Origin: Aquitalea magnusonii
Lineage (GTDB): Bacteria; Pseudomonadota; Gammaproteobacteria; Burkholderiales; Chromobacteriaceae
Assembly: GCF_003202035.1 (NCBI RefSeq)
Contig: NZ_QJKC01000005.1
Location: 186,001-250,000, forward strand
Direction: 5' to 3'
DNA length: 64,000 nucleotides
The notes beneath the pieces are model-generated. The model worked only from the letters and a program-made list of their open reading frames with translations. It did no database searches and had not been told where the DNA came from. Positions 1 to 9,900 of this stretch are shown here, piece after piece (position 1 is the stretch's first letter; the number at the start of each line of letters is the position of its first letter). The position numbers and the translations under genes are program-made.

Positions 1-811
1 GATCATTGCCCTCGCGGCCAAATGGTTCTTCCAGCTCCTCGCCGATCACCTCCAGCGCCAGATAGGTATAGGCAATGAACACGGCGATCGGCGGCGTCAG
101 CCAGCCTATGCTGCTGACCAGACCCATTGGCAACAACAGGCTGTAAATGGTGACCGTGCGGTTGAGCAAGACCCGGTAGGTGTAGGGAATGGGCGTGCCA
201 CCGATGCGTTCGCAGCCGCCCAGCACCTCAGACATGGTATTCAGCTTTTGATCCAGCGCCTGCCATTGCCATTCGCTGATGATGCCCTCGGCCTGTAGCT
301 GCAGGATCAGCTGGCCCAGCCGGCGCAGAATGATGGCGGGGCGGAAACGTGCGCCATCCACTTCGTCGAGCAGGTCGGCCGGCAGCAGGCGCTGCATGTG
401 ATCGCACTCCGGCTCCTCGCGCAGTTGCGCTTTCAAGGCATAGGCAAAGGCACAAATCAGGTCCAGCACCTGTGCCACCTGCGGATGCTGTGGTGCGGCC
501 GCCAGCAGCTGGCGGGCAATGGAACGATTCACCACCAGCAGGGCACCCCACAGCTTGCGCGCTTCCCAGAAACGCTCATAGCTGACCGAGTTGCGAAAGC
601 CCAGGAAAATCGCCAGTGATACCCCCAGCAGGGTAAAGGTGGGAATGCTCAAGGCCGAATCGGCATGGCTGCTCAGCCACCAATGCCGCGCCGCTGCCGC
701 CAGCAGGGCGATCAGGAACACCAGCAGCAAGCGCGACAGAATACGCGGCAATACCGAGCCATTCCACACAAACAGCAAACGAAACCAGGGCACGGGAGAA
801 CGGACAATCAT
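1..811 (-). CDS. Bestrophin-family anion channel (partial, C-terminus beyond window)
   Basis: Reading the minus strand from an ATG at 811 gives about 270 residues open to the window edge, so the C-terminus is missing. The protein has an N-terminal hydrophobic stretch (about residues 20-40), a second near 55-70, and the bestrophin hallmarks GGTPIPYTY (about residue 205) and GEELEEPFGREGND at the edge. Bacterial bestrophins (UPF0187, YneE-like) are pentameric inner-membrane channels; the ion here is not predictable. It is divergent from the solute-binding protein at 942. The family is clear; the physiological role is not. Confidence 0.9.
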   Translation of the reverse strand, partial: MIVRSPVPWFRLLFVWNGSVLPRILSRLLLVFLIALLAAAARHWWLSSHADSALSIPTFTLLGVSLAIFLGFRNSVSYERFWEARKLWGALLVVNRSIARQLLAAAPQHPQVAQVLDLICAFAYALKAQLREEPECDHMQRLLPADLLDEVDGARFRPAIILRRLGQLILQLQAEGIISEWQWQALDQKLNTMSEVLGGCERIGGTPIPYTYRVLLNRTVTIYSLLLPMGLVSSIGWLTPPIAVFIAYTYLALEVIGEELEEPFGREGND

Positions 812-941
812 GGGCAAATAGCATTCAGAGGCAGAGATTCCGGCATGATAAGACATTGCCGATTTTGTTGCAGTGCAAAATAACAGCAGCATCCAGACTT
901 GCACCCTACCCGCCATGATCTACAGTGGATGGATGGAATCC

Positions 942-1685
942 ATGTCCCCCACCCTGCTGGCACTGACACTGAGCCTGGTACTGTATGCCGGCCCGGCGCA
1001 GGCCGGCGCCATCACCATCGCCTGCGAAGACAATCTGCCACCGTTTTCCAGCGGCCCCAGCGGCCAGGAACACGGCATCGTGGTCGACATCATCCGCCAG
1101 ATCACCCAGGATCTCGGCCTGAGCGATGCCATCCACCTCTTCCCCTGGAGCCGGGTCTATGCCATGGGCCAAAACCAGCCCAATACCTTGGTCTGCGCCA
1201 TGGCACGCACCCCGGAGCGGGAAAACCTGTTCCAGTGGGTGGGCGAAGTGATTCATTCGCCGCCGGTATTGCTGCTGCTGGCCGACAATCGTGAGCATCT
1301 GCCCAAAGATGGCCGGCTGGACGACTATCGTCGCTACACCATCGGCGTGCTGCATGGCTCCTACCAGGAAAAATACCTGCTGGCACACGGTTTTACCGCG
1401 CTGGAGCCGTTTGCCTCCTACGCCCAGGGCTACCAGATGCTGCGCGCCGGGCGGATTGATCTGTGGGCTGCCAATCAGCTGACCGCCTTTTCCACTGTGC
1501 GTCAGCTGCAGGACGACCCCGGCCGCCTGCTGCAAACCGCCTTTGTCTTCCGCGAGCTGCCACAGGGCATGTCGATGGCCTTCAGCCTTGGCACCCCGCG
1601 TGCCACGGTGGATGCCTTCCGCAAGGCGCTGGAAGCCATCAAGCGCGATGGCCGCTACCAGAAAATCCTCAACCAGAACGGCTAG
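942..1685 (+). CDS. Periplasmic solute-binding protein, SBP family 3
   Basis: This is a 247-residue exported protein. I place the start at 942 because it gives a short, typical signal peptide (MSPTLLALTLSLVLYAGPAQA, cleavage after AQA); upstream in-frame ATGs at 873, 915 and 933 would add an unlikely N-terminal tail. The mature protein opens with ITIACEDNLPPFS, the usual first strand of polar amino-acid-type binding proteins (HisJ/ArtJ fold). It contains ERENLFQWVGEV and ends with a helix typical of the family (RKALEAIKRDGRYQKIL). No permease or ATPase gene is adjacent, so it may serve a distant transporter or be a stand-alone sensor-like SBP. The ligand is unknown. Confidence 0.8.
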   Translation: MSPTLLALTLSLVLYAGPAQAGAITIACEDNLPPFSSGPSGQEHGIVVDIIRQITQDLGLSDAIHLFPWSRVYAMGQNQPNTLVCAMARTPERENLFQWVGEVIHSPPVLLLLADNREHLPKDGRLDDYRRYTIGVLHGSYQEKYLLAHGFTALEPFASYAQGYQMLRAGRIDLWAANQLTAFSTVRQLQDDPGRLLQTAFVFRELPQGMSMAFSLGTPRATVDAFRKALEAIKRDGRYQKILNQNG

Positions 1686-1814
1686 ACAGCCAGACCAGTT
1701 GTCCGCGCAGGCCGCTACGGTAGGCCCTGCGCGCGGATTTCCCCAATACCGTCGTTACATCCTGCTCACTATATTAAGGTTGCCATCCCGGCCCAGCCCT
1801 CTCCGGAGCCTTAC

Positions 1815-3659
1815 ATGCCAACCCCCTTTCCGGCCGACTGGCAGGCCCTGCTCCAGCACGAACCCTTTGCCGCCATGGCAGCGGAGCAACTGGCGCTGCT
1901 GGCCGGCCAGGCACGCCGCCAGCACTATCCGCGCGGAGCCAGCCTCACCAGCCCGCAAGCCGGTCCCGCCAGCCAGCTGTTCATCGTACTGGAAGGCCAG
2001 GTACTGGCCGAAGACATCTATAGTGGCCAGGCCTTTGCCCTGCTAGGCCAGGGTGAAATGTTTCCACTGGGAGCCCTGCTGGCGCAGCGGCCGGTCACCA
2101 ATCACTACCGCGCCGACAGTGACTGCATGGTATTGCAGCTGCCACAGTCAGCCTTTGTGGCACTGTGCCAGCAGTCTGCCGCCTTCCAGCTGTTCTGCAC
2201 CCAGCGGCTGGCCAATCTGCTGTCGCGCGCCCGCCAATTACACCCGGCGGCGCTGGGCGGACAGGGGCTCAGCCTGCACACCCCGCTTGCCGCGGTAATC
2301 CAGCGGCCGGCTGTCTGCTGCCGGCCGGAAACCACGCTGCGCCCCTTGCTGCAACTGATGCAACAGGAAGGGGTGGGCTCGGTGGTCATCACCAGTCCCG
2401 AGCAGCGCCTGCTGGGCCTGTTCACCCTGCGCGACCTGCTGGACGCCCATCTGGCCGGACATGCTGACGACACCCCGGTACAACAGCTGATGCGCCAGCC
2501 CAGCTGCCTGCTGCCGCCCAGCGCCCTGGCCAGTGAAGCCATGCTGGCGCTGGTCCAGAGTGGCGAACGCCATGTCATGGTGTGTGAAGGCATGACCCTG
2601 GTGGGCATCGTGTCCGAGCATGACCTGTACCGCCTGTCGCGGCTGGACATGAAGGAAATGCTGCAACGCCTGAGCCGCTGCGACAGCACGGCCGCCCTGT
2701 CCGGCGTGGCGGCCACCTTCCGGCGGCAGGTACTGGCGCTGTTTCAGCAGGGCATGGATGCCAATGCCACCACCCGTCTGCTCAGCCTGTTCAATGACCA
2801 GCTGCTGAACCGGCTATGCCAGCTGCACCTGGGCGCAGCCAGGCTGGAGGAGGTGGAAATCTGCTGGCTGCAACTGGGCAGCAGCGGCCGCCAGGAAAAC
2901 ACCCTGACCTCGGACCAGGACAGCGCACTGGTTTTCCGCTGCGACGATGCCTTGCGCCAGCAGCAACTGGCCCAGCAACTGCCGGCTATTGCCCAGCGCA
3001 TCAGCTCGGCGCTCAGTGCCTGCGGCATTCCGCTGTGCCGTAACGGACTGATGGCGGGCCATCCCAGTCACTGCCTGTCCTACGCCGACTGGAAGGACAG
3101 CGTGATCCAGCAATGGCAGCATGCAAGCCAGGACAGCACGCATGGCGGCCTGTATCTGGACCTGCGCCCGGCCTGGGGTCAGCACAAACTGGGGCTGGAG
3201 CTGGCCGGACAATTGCGCCAGCTGGCCAGTCAGCCGGCGGCACTGCGTGCCCTCAGCCGCAGCGCCCGCCGCTATCAGCCACCACTGGGCTGGAGCGGAC
3301 GCCTGCAAACCGACCAGGATGCACAACTGGACCTGAAAGCCGCGGTCGATTTTTTCGTCGACGCCGCACGCATCCTGGCCTTGCATGCCGGCTCGGCCGC
3401 CAGCCGAACCAGCGAACGCTTTGCCGCTGCCGCCGGCTTGCCCGGCCTGTCCGCCAGCGCCTGCCAGTCTTTTGCCGACAGTGCACAATTCCTGCAAGCG
3501 CTGCGCCTGCGCCACCAGCTGGCCTGCCAGGAGGCAGGGGCGCGGCTGGACAATATGATCCGCCCGGCCGAGCTGGGTACGCTGGATGCACGCATCCTGA
3601 AGGAAACCCTGCGCCAGGCACGCAAGCTGCACGCCTGGCTGGCACAGCAGCTGCCCTGA
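1815..3659 (+). CDS. Signalling protein: cyclic-nucleotide-binding + CBS pair + DUF294 nucleotidyltransferase
   Basis: This 614-residue cytosolic protein has four parts. Residues about 1-145 are a cNMP-binding-like beta-roll (FIVLEGQV, ALLGQGEMFPLGAL). Residues about 155-285 are two CBS repeats (VGSVVITSPEQRLLGLFTLRDLL and a second ending IVSEHDLYRL). Residues about 330-420 are a nucleotidyltransferase-like domain with the GS-x-D-x-D type motif LGSSGRQENTLTSDQDSALVF. Residues about 470-614 are the helical putative substrate-binding domain. This is the DUF294/GlnE-like architecture; its target has not been established. It stands alone, with a 129-bp gap upstream and a weak hairpin after it. 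Confidence 0.85.
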   Translation: MPTPFPADWQALLQHEPFAAMAAEQLALLAGQARRQHYPRGASLTSPQAGPASQLFIVLEGQVLAEDIYSGQAFALLGQGEMFPLGALLAQRPVTNHYRADSDCMVLQLPQSAFVALCQQSAAFQLFCTQRLANLLSRARQLHPAALGGQGLSLHTPLAAVIQRPAVCCRPETTLRPLLQLMQQEGVGSVVITSPEQRLLGLFTLRDLLDAHLAGHADDTPVQQLMRQPSCLLPPSALASEAMLALVQSGERHVMVCEGMTLVGIVSEHDLYRLSRLDMKEMLQRLSRCDSTAALSGVAATFRRQVLALFQQGMDANATTRLLSLFNDQLLNRLCQLHLGAARLEEVEICWLQLGSSGRQENTLTSDQDSALVFRCDDALRQQQLAQQLPAIAQRISSALSACGIPLCRNGLMAGHPSHCLSYADWKDSVIQQWQHASQDSTHGGLYLDLRPAWGQHKLGLELAGQLRQLASQPAALRALSRSARRYQPPLGWSGRLQTDQDAQLDLKAAVDFFVDAARILALHAGSAASRTSERFAAAAGLPGLSASACQSFADSAQFLQALRLRHQLACQEAGARLDNMIRPAELGTLDARILKETLRQARKLHAWLAQQLP

Positions 3660-3702
3660 GCCACGACCGCAGCGCGCCGCCCTGCTGGTAGCAAGGTTGT
3701 GG

Positions 3703-3727
3703 TCCGGGCAGGAAACCCGGATAATTT
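3703..3727 (+). terminator. Weak intrinsic terminator-like hairpin
   Basis: A 6-bp stem (TCCGGG at 3703-3708 with CCCGGA at 3716-3721) is followed by TAATTTT. It sits between the DUF294 protein and the rnf-like operon and could separate the two transcripts. The stem is short, so the call is tentative. Confidence 0.4.
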
Positions 3728-3756
3728 TGCGGTTTTGCTTCCTGGATGATCCGGCC

Positions 3757-4311
3757 ATGAATTTTGGGCTCTATCTGCCGCTGCTTGCCGGGCTGGCATT
3801 CTGCAATCATTGCCGGCGCCCCGCTGACGGCCAGGCTGATGCACTGGCACTGCCGGCCGCCATCGCCATGGGGCTGGCCACCGCCATCATGCTGCTGCTC
3901 GGCGGCGGCCTGCTGACGCTAGCCGACAGCGCCCGCCCCGGCCTGCCCTTGCCGCTGGTCGCCAGCGTGCTGCAAGCGGCCAGCGCCCTGTTGCTGGCCG
4001 GTACACTGCAGCGCCTTGCCGCTGGCACCGCTGCTGCGCTGGGACTGCACTGGCCCCTGCTGCTGCTAAACAGCCTGCTGGCCGGACTACCGCTTTACTT
4101 CCTGCCATCCGCCAGCAGCGCCGCGGCCTCCCTGTGCGCAGCCTTGCTGAGCGCCGCCCTGTTCACCTTGCTGCTGGCCCAGTTCGCCACCCTGCCACAC
4201 CGCCTGCAACGCTGCGCCCTGCCCGCTCGCTTGCAGGGCCGGCCCGCCCTGCTGCTGTGTGCACTCATCATCGCGCTGGCCTTGCACGGCCTTGGAGCCC
4301 GCCTGTCATGA
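3757..4311 (+). CDS. Degenerate RnfA/RsxA-like membrane protein
   Basis: This 184-residue hydrophobic protein with about five or six membrane segments sits exactly where rsxA lies before rsxB. It keeps RnfA-like stretches, for example [15 protein letters not shown] (E. coli RsxA MGMGLATTFV region) and a C-terminal [17 protein letters not shown] (PAPFRGNAIALITAG region). In RnfA, two cysteines contribute to the membrane [2Fe-2S] cluster. Here the first region carries displaced cysteines (Cys16, Cys19), and the second site (TTNCAVLG) reads LLNSLLAG, with serine in place of cysteine. The stop overlaps the rnfB start as ATGA. Start 3757 is chosen over an upstream GTG at 3697. Homology is by position and pattern, so moderate confidence. 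Confidence 0.6.
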   Translation: MNFGLYLPLLAGLAFCNHCRRPADGQADALALPAAIAMGLATAIMLLLGGGLLTLADSARPGLPLPLVASVLQAASALLLAGTLQRLAAGTAAALGLHWPLLLLNSLLAGLPLYFLPSASSAAASLCAALLSAALFTLLLAQFATLPHRLQRCALPARLQGRPALLLCALIIALALHGLGARLS

Positions 4312-4889
4312 CCCTTGTTCTTCGTTTGCTGCTGCTGTTGCTGGCCATCTGGCTGCTGGGGAAAGTCCTGCGCAGCAGCGCACAGAAATTACGCCCAGCC
4401 ACCAGCACCCTGCCGCCGCTGGCCGAGCGCATCGATGCCATCCTGCCGCAAACCCAGTGCGGTCAATGCGGCCACGCCGGCTGCCTGCCTTATGCCCAGG
4501 CGCTGGCACGCGGCGAAGACAGCATCAACCGCTGCCCGCCGGGCGGCGAGGACGGCATACGCAAGCTGGCCGCCCTGCTGCATACCGACTACCTGCCCTT
4601 CGCCGCCGATGCCCCGCCGCAAAAGCCCAAGGCGGTGGCACTGATAGACGAAGCCACCTGTATCGGCTGTACCCTGTGCATCCAGGCCTGTCCGGTCGAT
4701 GCCATTCTGGGTTCGGCCAAACAAATGCATACCGTGCTGGCCGATGAATGCACCGGCTGCGAATTGTGCCTGGCCCCCTGTCCGGTGGACTGCATCAGCA
4801 TGCGCCCGGCCACCAGCCAGCCAGCCGACTGGCGCTGGGGCTATCCGGTCATCGCCATCAAGGCCGTCAAACCAGGTAGCAGCTCATGA
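4308..4889 (+). CDS. rsxB: Electron transport complex subunit RnfB/RsxB, ferredoxin-like
   Basis: This 193-residue protein has an N-terminal membrane anchor (about residues 3-20). It has the RnfB four-cysteine cluster motif C51-x2-C54-x4-C59-x16-C76, then two 4Fe-4S ferredoxin motifs ([12 protein letters not shown] and [12 protein letters not shown]). It should bind three [4Fe-4S] clusters and accept or donate electrons at the cytoplasmic face of the inner membrane. In complete Rnf/Rsx systems RnfB exchanges electrons with ferredoxin or SoxR. It overlaps its neighbours on both sides by 4 bp (ATGA), so it is translationally coupled in the rnf operon. All cluster cysteines are intact, unlike key residues elsewhere in the operon. 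Confidence 0.92.
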   Translation: MTLVLRLLLLLLAIWLLGKVLRSSAQKLRPATSTLPPLAERIDAILPQTQCGQCGHAGCLPYAQALARGEDSINRCPPGGEDGIRKLAALLHTDYLPFAADAPPQKPKAVALIDEATCIGCTLCIQACPVDAILGSAKQMHTVLADECTGCELCLAPCPVDCISMRPATSQPADWRWGYPVIAIKAVKPGSSS

Positions 4890-6724
4890 GCCGCCCATCC
4901 ATCCTGCCGGCCCACACCGACCCCGGCAGCCAGCCACTGCTTACCACGCCGCTGCCGGCCCAGCTCAGGCTATGGCTGCAGGGCGCCAGCTGCTGTGTCG
5001 AAGTGGGCCAGCGCGTGCTGAAACACCAGTTGCTGGCCGAGGCCGACAGCGAGTTCGGCGTGGCCGTCCATGCCCCGACCTCCGGCCACATCCGTGCCAT
5101 CGGCCCGCTGCCGCAAGCCCTGCCCGATGCGCCGCTGCTGGATGGCCTGCAACTGCAGCCAGACGGGCTGGACGAAGCGCTGTCACTGCCCGCAGAAAGC
5201 AACTGGCCAGCCCTGTCAGCACTGGCGCTGGCCATGCGGCTGCAAGACATGGGCGTCATGGGGCAGCATGGCCCGTTGCTGCCGCTGGCGTGGGCTGCCA
5301 AGGCGTCACCGCTGGCGCTGCTCATCATCAATGCGGTGGAGAACGAGCCTTTTCTGCAGGCCGACAGCATGCTGCTGTGCGAACAGGCGGCCGCCGTGGC
5401 CGAAGCCATGGCCATGCTGGGCCGCATACTGCAGCCGGCGCGGCTGGTACTGGCCATCCAGCAAGAACAGGGCGCGGCCATCAATGCCCTGCGCAGCCTG
5501 GCAGCAGACCAATGCTGGCAGCTGGAAGTGATTCAAGCCCCCTACCCGGCAGGGGATGAGGCACAACTGCTGCGGGCGCTGGCGCGACCAGAAGAAAGCG
5601 GCAACAGCCTGTGCCTGCCCGTCGCCGGTGTCCATGCGGCTGGCCGGGCCATCCTGCATGGCGAGCCATGCATCAGCCGCATCGTCACCGTCAGCACGGC
5701 CCTCAAGCAGTCCCACAATATGCGCGCCTTGCTCGGCAGCCCGGTGGCCGACCTGCTGACCTGCGCCGGCCTGTCCTCGCAGCAGCATGCCCTTGTCCAT
5801 GGCGGCGGATTACGCGGCTTTGCCTTGCCCGATGCCACCATCGGCATCCACCAGCACAGCCACTGCCTGCTGGTGCGGCCCAGGCAGCCTGCGCTGACTG
5901 CCCAGCCCTGCATTCGCTGCGGTGATTGCGCCAGCATCTGTCCCAGCCAGTTACAGCCGCAGGAACTGTACTGGCACTGCAGCCGACAAGAGCTGGCACA
6001 AGCACAGCACTGGCGGCTGGCCGACTGCAGCCAGTGCGGCCTGTGCAGCGCCGTCTGCCCCAGCCAGCTGCCCTTGCTCGACAGTTTCCGCCTGGCCAGC
6101 CAGCAACTGCTGCTAGCCGAGCAGCAACAATGCGCCGCCGACGCAGCGCGCCAGCGCCATCGCTTCCGCCAGTTCCGCCTGGAAAGGGACAAACAGGAAA
6201 AGGCGCAGCGTCTGGCCGAACGTGCGGCGCAACAAGCCGCCAAGCTGGCCCAGCAAGCGGCGGAGCCCACCAGCCACGCCGAGCCAACAGCCACTGCTGC
6301 AGACAAACAGGCAGCCATTGCGGCCGCCATGGCCCGTGCGGCGGAGCGGCAGCAGCAGCGGCCAGCGGTCGCGCCCTCGGTCAATAGCAGTGAGCGCGAA
6401 GCAGCCATTGCCGCCAACCGTCAGGCAGCCATCGAAGCAGCCATGGCCCGCGCCGCCGCCCGCAAGGCGGCACAAGAGGCCGCCAAGGCCGCAGCCGCGG
6501 ACGCACCGGCCATGGCCAAGGACGAAGACCAGAACAAGCCGGGGCTGAACCAGCAACAGCAGGCGCTGATTCAGGCCGCCATGCACAGGGCCAATGCACA
6601 AAAAGCCGCCGCCAGCAGCAGCCCGGCCAGCCTGGACCAAGACAAGAAGGCGCTGATTGCCGCCGCCATGGCGCGCGCCGCAGCGCGCAAGGCAGCCGGC
6701 GATGAGACAGAGCAGGATAAATGA
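4886..6724 (+). CDS. rsxC: RnfC/RsxC-like iron-sulfur subunit, NADH-loop degenerate
   Basis: This is a 612-residue RnfC homologue. It has the N-terminal barrel ([16 protein letters not shown]), the [15 protein letters not shown] segment, the [13 protein letters not shown] segment, and two 4Fe-4S motifs ([12 protein letters not shown] near residue 342 and [12 protein letters not shown] near 381). The C-terminus from about 415 is an alanine/lysine-rich tail with four imperfect repeats of [14 protein letters not shown] type, as in enterobacterial RsxC. In usual RnfC the nucleotide-binding loop reads GLGGAGFPTHVK; here the same place (about residues 122-135) reads [13 protein letters not shown], so the glycine motif is lost. 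NADH oxidation by this subunit is therefore doubtful. Confidence 0.85.
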   Translation: MSRPSILPAHTDPGSQPLLTTPLPAQLRLWLQGASCCVEVGQRVLKHQLLAEADSEFGVAVHAPTSGHIRAIGPLPQALPDAPLLDGLQLQPDGLDEALSLPAESNWPALSALALAMRLQDMGVMGQHGPLLPLAWAAKASPLALLIINAVENEPFLQADSMLLCEQAAAVAEAMAMLGRILQPARLVLAIQQEQGAAINALRSLAADQCWQLEVIQAPYPAGDEAQLLRALARPEESGNSLCLPVAGVHAAGRAILHGEPCISRIVTVSTALKQSHNMRALLGSPVADLLTCAGLSSQQHALVHGGGLRGFALPDATIGIHQHSHCLLVRPRQPALTAQPCIRCGDCASICPSQLQPQELYWHCSRQELAQAQHWRLADCSQCGLCSAVCPSQLPLLDSFRLASQQLLLAEQQQCAADAARQRHRFRQFRLERDKQEKAQRLAERAAQQAAKLAQQAAEPTSHAEPTATAADKQAAIAAAMARAAERQQQRPAVAPSVNSSEREAAIAANRQAAIEAAMARAAARKAAQEAAKAAAADAPAMAKDEDQNKPGLNQQQQALIQAAMHRANAQKAAASSSPASLDQDKKALIAAAMARAAARKAAGDETEQDK

Positions 6725-7503
6725 TGAACACACCCGTGATCCGACTGGCCCCCACCCTGGCAAGCCGTAACCGCCAGCAACTGCTGGCCTTGTTGCCGGC
6801 CATCGCCATCCAGCTCTGGCAATGGGGACCGCCGGCCTTGCTGGCACTGGCCAGCGCCAGCGCCAGCGCCCTGCTGGCCGACAGCCTGGGCCTGGCCTGG
6901 CGCCGCCAGGCCATATGGCCCGGCTTGCGCCAGGGCGAAGCGCTGTTGACGGCCGTGCTGCTCAGCCTGCTGCTGCCCGATGCGGCAGTGCCACTGCTGT
7001 GCCTGTGCACGGGCGGCGCCATCCTGCTGCTGCGCCAGCTGTTTGGCGGCAGCGGCAGCAGCCTGTTTCACCCGGTGGCCGGCGGCCTGCTGCTGGCGGC
7101 CCCCTGGCTGCCGGCCGGCCTGCCACACGCCGATATTCCGCTATCACTCGCCTTGCTGGCCGGCGGCCTGTGGCTGCTATGGCGCGGCCTCCTGCGCTGG
7201 CAGGCGCCGCTGGGACTGCTGCTGGTGGTATTGATCGCCCTGCCGGTGGGCAGCGGCTGGCTGCTCGGCCAGAGTGCGCTGTGGCTGCTGGCCGGCTGGG
7301 TGATGAGCGATGGCAGCGCCACGCCCATCACCCCCCGTGGCCGACTGGTTTATGGTCAGGCTGCCGGCATGCTGTGCATCAGCTTTGTCACGCTGACCAC
7401 CCAGCCGGACGCCGGCGTGACCCTGGCCGCCTGCCTGCTGCTGCTCAGTGCCAGCGCCCCCTTGCTGGACAGGCTGACGCTGTCACCGGGCCCTCGCACG
7501 TAG
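6721..7503 (+). CDS. rsxD: Shortened RnfD/RsxD-like membrane subunit
   Basis: This 260-residue polytopic protein has about seven or eight membrane helices and overlaps the rnfC stop (ATGATG). It has the LFHPVAGG segment matching FNPAMVG of RnfD, and a late SDGSATPITPRGRLVYG segment matching the DPATSPTTPRGR region. Normal RnfD is about 350 residues and carries covalent FMN on a threonine in an SGAT-like loop between these segments. That loop is absent here, which accounts for most of the missing length. No rnfG or rnfE follows: the next gene is nth. The subunit is recognisable but probably not flavinylated. Confidence 0.75.
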   Translation: MMNTPVIRLAPTLASRNRQQLLALLPAIAIQLWQWGPPALLALASASASALLADSLGLAWRRQAIWPGLRQGEALLTAVLLSLLLPDAAVPLLCLCTGGAILLLRQLFGGSGSSLFHPVAGGLLLAAPWLPAGLPHADIPLSLALLAGGLWLLWRGLLRWQAPLGLLLVVLIALPVGSGWLLGQSALWLLAGWVMSDGSATPITPRGRLVYGQAAGMLCISFVTLTTQPDAGVTLAACLLLLSASAPLLDRLTLSPGPRT

Positions 7504-7607
7504 AAACCGCAACCCATACGAGACGGCGGCGGCCTGCGTTACAATGATGCAGACCGCTTAAGCCGCTGCGGTCATCCCTGTACCGAACCAGCCCCAACCG
7601 ACATGCC

Positions 7608-8240
7608 ATGAACGCCACCAAGCGCTACGAGATTTTCCGCCGCCTGCGCGAGCACACCCCCAAGCCGACCACCGAGCTGGAATATCGCACGCCCTTCGAG
7701 TTGCTGATTGCGGTCTTGCTGTCGGCCCAGGCCACGGATGTCAGCGTCAACAAGGCCACCCGCCCGCTGTATGCGGTAGCCAATACCCCGGCCGCCATGC
7801 TGGCGCTGGGCGAGGAAACCGTGGCGGATTACATCAAGACCATCGGCCTGTTCCGCACCAAGGCCAAAAACGTCATTGCCACCTGTCGGCTGCTGCTGGA
7901 AAAACACGCCGGTGAGGTCCCGGATGACCGGGCTGCGCTGGAAGCACTGCCCGGTGTGGGCCGCAAAACGGCCAATGTCGTGCTGAACACCGCCTTCGGC
8001 CATCCCACCATTGCCGTGGACACCCATATTTTCCGGGTATGCAACCGCACCCGGCTGGCTCCCGGCAAGGATGTGCGCGAGGTGGAAGACAAGCTGATGA
8101 AATACGTGCCGGCCGAATTCCGGGTGGATGCCCACCACTGGCTGATCCTGCATGGCCGCTATGTGTGCAAGGCGCGCAAACCGGACTGCCAGCACTGCGT
8201 GATTGTCGATCTCTGCGAATATCCGGCAAAACCGGTATGA
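7608..8240 (+). CDS. nth: Endonuclease III
   Basis: This 210-residue DNA glycosylase/AP lyase of base-excision repair acts on oxidised pyrimidines. It shows the helix-hairpin-helix LPGVGRKTANVV with the catalytic lysine in GRKTA, the catalytic aspartate in VDTHIFRV, and the C-terminal [4Fe-4S] loop C-x6-C-x2-C-x5-C (CKARKPDCQHCVIVDLC). Length matches the family. It follows the rnf-like genes, as nth follows rsxE in enterobacteria, but after a 104-bp gap with a possible -10 TACAAT at 7540-7545, so it may have its own promoter. Confidence 0.97.
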   Translation: MNATKRYEIFRRLREHTPKPTTELEYRTPFELLIAVLLSAQATDVSVNKATRPLYAVANTPAAMLALGEETVADYIKTIGLFRTKAKNVIATCRLLLEKHAGEVPDDRAALEALPGVGRKTANVVLNTAFGHPTIAVDTHIFRVCNRTRLAPGKDVREVEDKLMKYVPAEFRVDAHHWLILHGRYVCKARKPDCQHCVIVDLCEYPAKPV

Positions 8241-8342
8241 TTGAAAACAGTCCGTGCCTGATGACGATTCAGGCCGGATTACCTGGAAAAACAGCGGATC
8301 GCCCCTATATCCGTCTGAAAGCCTCCCCGAAAGGATAACTCT

Positions 8343-9821
8343 GTGACTCCGTATCTTCGCACCATCGTCGGCGCCCTTCTGGCTGCGTCGTTGCTCTCGG
8401 GTTGCGACAAGATCGAAAGCCTGTTCCACAAGCAGAACCAGCCGGCTCCGGTGGCGGTTCCTGCCCAGTCGGACGGCCGCGTCGCCATGTTGCTGCCTGA
8501 TTTCACCCAACTGGTCGAACGCGACGGACCGGCCGTGGTGAACATCCAGGCCAATCGCACCGATGCGGCGCCACAGCAAAGTGAAATGCCCTTCCCGGTG
8601 CCGGAAGACGATCCGCTATTCGATTTCTTCAAGCGCTTCATCCCCAACCAGCCCAATCAGCAGGATCAGACCCCGGAAGAAAGCATCTCCTTCGGCTCGG
8701 GTTTCATCATCAGCGATGACGGCTTCATCATGACCAACGCCCATGTGGTGAATGGCGGCACCCAGATCAAGGTCATGCTGACCGACAAGCGCGAGCTGAA
8801 AGCCCGTCTGGTCGGCCTGGACAAGCGCACCGACGTGGCGCTGCTGAAAGTGGATGCCTCCAGCCTGCCGGTGGTCAAGATTGGCAGCCCGTCCCAGCTC
8901 AAGGTTGGCGAATGGGTGGCCGCCATCGGCGCGCCCTTCGGCTTTGAAAACACGGTCACCGCCGGCATTGTCTCGGCCAAGGGCCGCAGCCTGCCGGATG
9001 AAAACTACGTGCCCTTCATCCAGACCGACGTGGCCATCAATCCGGGCAACTCCGGCGGCCCGCTGTTCAACCTGAAGGGTGAAGTGGTCGGCATCAATTC
9101 GCAGATCTACAGCCGCTCCGGCGGCTTCATGGGCATTTCCTTTGCCATTCCGATCGACCTGGCCATGAATGTGGCCGAGCAGATCAAGGCCAAGGGCAAG
9201 GTCAGCCGTGGCCAGCTGGGCATCAATATCCAGGAAGTGTCGCAGGAGCTGGCGCAATCCTTCGGCCTGCCGCGTCCCAGCGGTGCACTGGTGGTGCGGG
9301 TGGATCCGCAAGGCCCGGCCGGCAAGGCCGGCCTGCAGACCGGGGACATCATCCTCAAGCTGGATGACCGTGCCATCGAAAGCTCCAAGGATCTGCCGAT
9401 GATGGTGGGTTCGCTGCAGCCGGGTGCCAAGGTCAAGCTGTCGGTATGGCGCAAGGGCGAAGAAAAAACCATCCAGGCCACGCTGGGCGAACTGGCTCCG
9501 GAAACGGCGCCACAGGCCAAGCAGCAGGATGAAGCCGCCCCGCAGAACTTCCAGTTCGGCAAGCTGGGGCTGACCGTCACCGAGCTGACTGCCAAGCAGC
9601 GCAGCGAGCTGGGCATGAACGGTGGCCTGCTGGTGCAAAAGGCGCAGGGCGCGGCCGCCCGCTCCGGCCTGCAACATGGCGATATCATCATGGGCCTGAA
9701 CCAGAATGAAATCACCACGGTAAAGAGCTTTGAAAAGGCACTGGCCAGTGCGCGCGGCAATATCGCCCTGCTGGTACGCCGCCAGGACAGTACATTGTTT
9801 GTACCGCTACGCCTGGATTGA
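8343..9821 (+). CDS. Do/HtrA-family serine protease, lipoprotein-like (DegP/MucD type)
   Basis: This 492-residue envelope protease/chaperone starts at GTG 8343 behind an AAAGGA ribosome site. The signal peptide ends in a lipobox, LLSGC with Cys21, followed by Asp, which in the Lol system would favour inner-membrane retention. The trypsin-like domain has His134 (TNAHVV), Asp164 (KRTDVALL) and Ser237 (GNSGGPL). Two PDZ domains follow, about 280-370 and 405-490. It degrades or refolds misfolded periplasmic proteins. Classical DegP and MucD are soluble and periplasmic, so the lipid anchor is unusual. An intrinsic terminator follows immediately. Confidence 0.93.
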   Translation: MTPYLRTIVGALLAASLLSGCDKIESLFHKQNQPAPVAVPAQSDGRVAMLLPDFTQLVERDGPAVVNIQANRTDAAPQQSEMPFPVPEDDPLFDFFKRFIPNQPNQQDQTPEESISFGSGFIISDDGFIMTNAHVVNGGTQIKVMLTDKRELKARLVGLDKRTDVALLKVDASSLPVVKIGSPSQLKVGEWVAAIGAPFGFENTVTAGIVSAKGRSLPDENYVPFIQTDVAINPGNSGGPLFNLKGEVVGINSQIYSRSGGFMGISFAIPIDLAMNVAEQIKAKGKVSRGQLGINIQEVSQELAQSFGLPRPSGALVVRVDPQGPAGKAGLQTGDIILKLDDRAIESSKDLPMMVGSLQPGAKVKLSVWRKGEEKTIQATLGELAPETAPQAKQQDEAAPQNFQFGKLGLTVTELTAKQRSELGMNGGLLVQKAQGAAARSGLQHGDIIMGLNQNEITTVKSFEKALASARGNIALLVRRQDSTLFVPLRLD

Positions 9822-9831
9822 TGCATGCAAC

Positions 9832-9855
9832 AAGCCGCCGCGAGGCGGCTTTTTT
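9832..9855 (+). terminator. Intrinsic terminator after the Do protease
   Basis: An 8-bp perfect stem (AAGCCGCC at 9832-9839 with GGCGGCTT at 9844-9851, loop GCGA) runs into a T tract ending at 9855. Confidence 0.9.
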
Positions 9856-9900
9856 GCGTCCGCCATCCGGCATAACCATAAACTGCCAAGGAGAAAGAGC

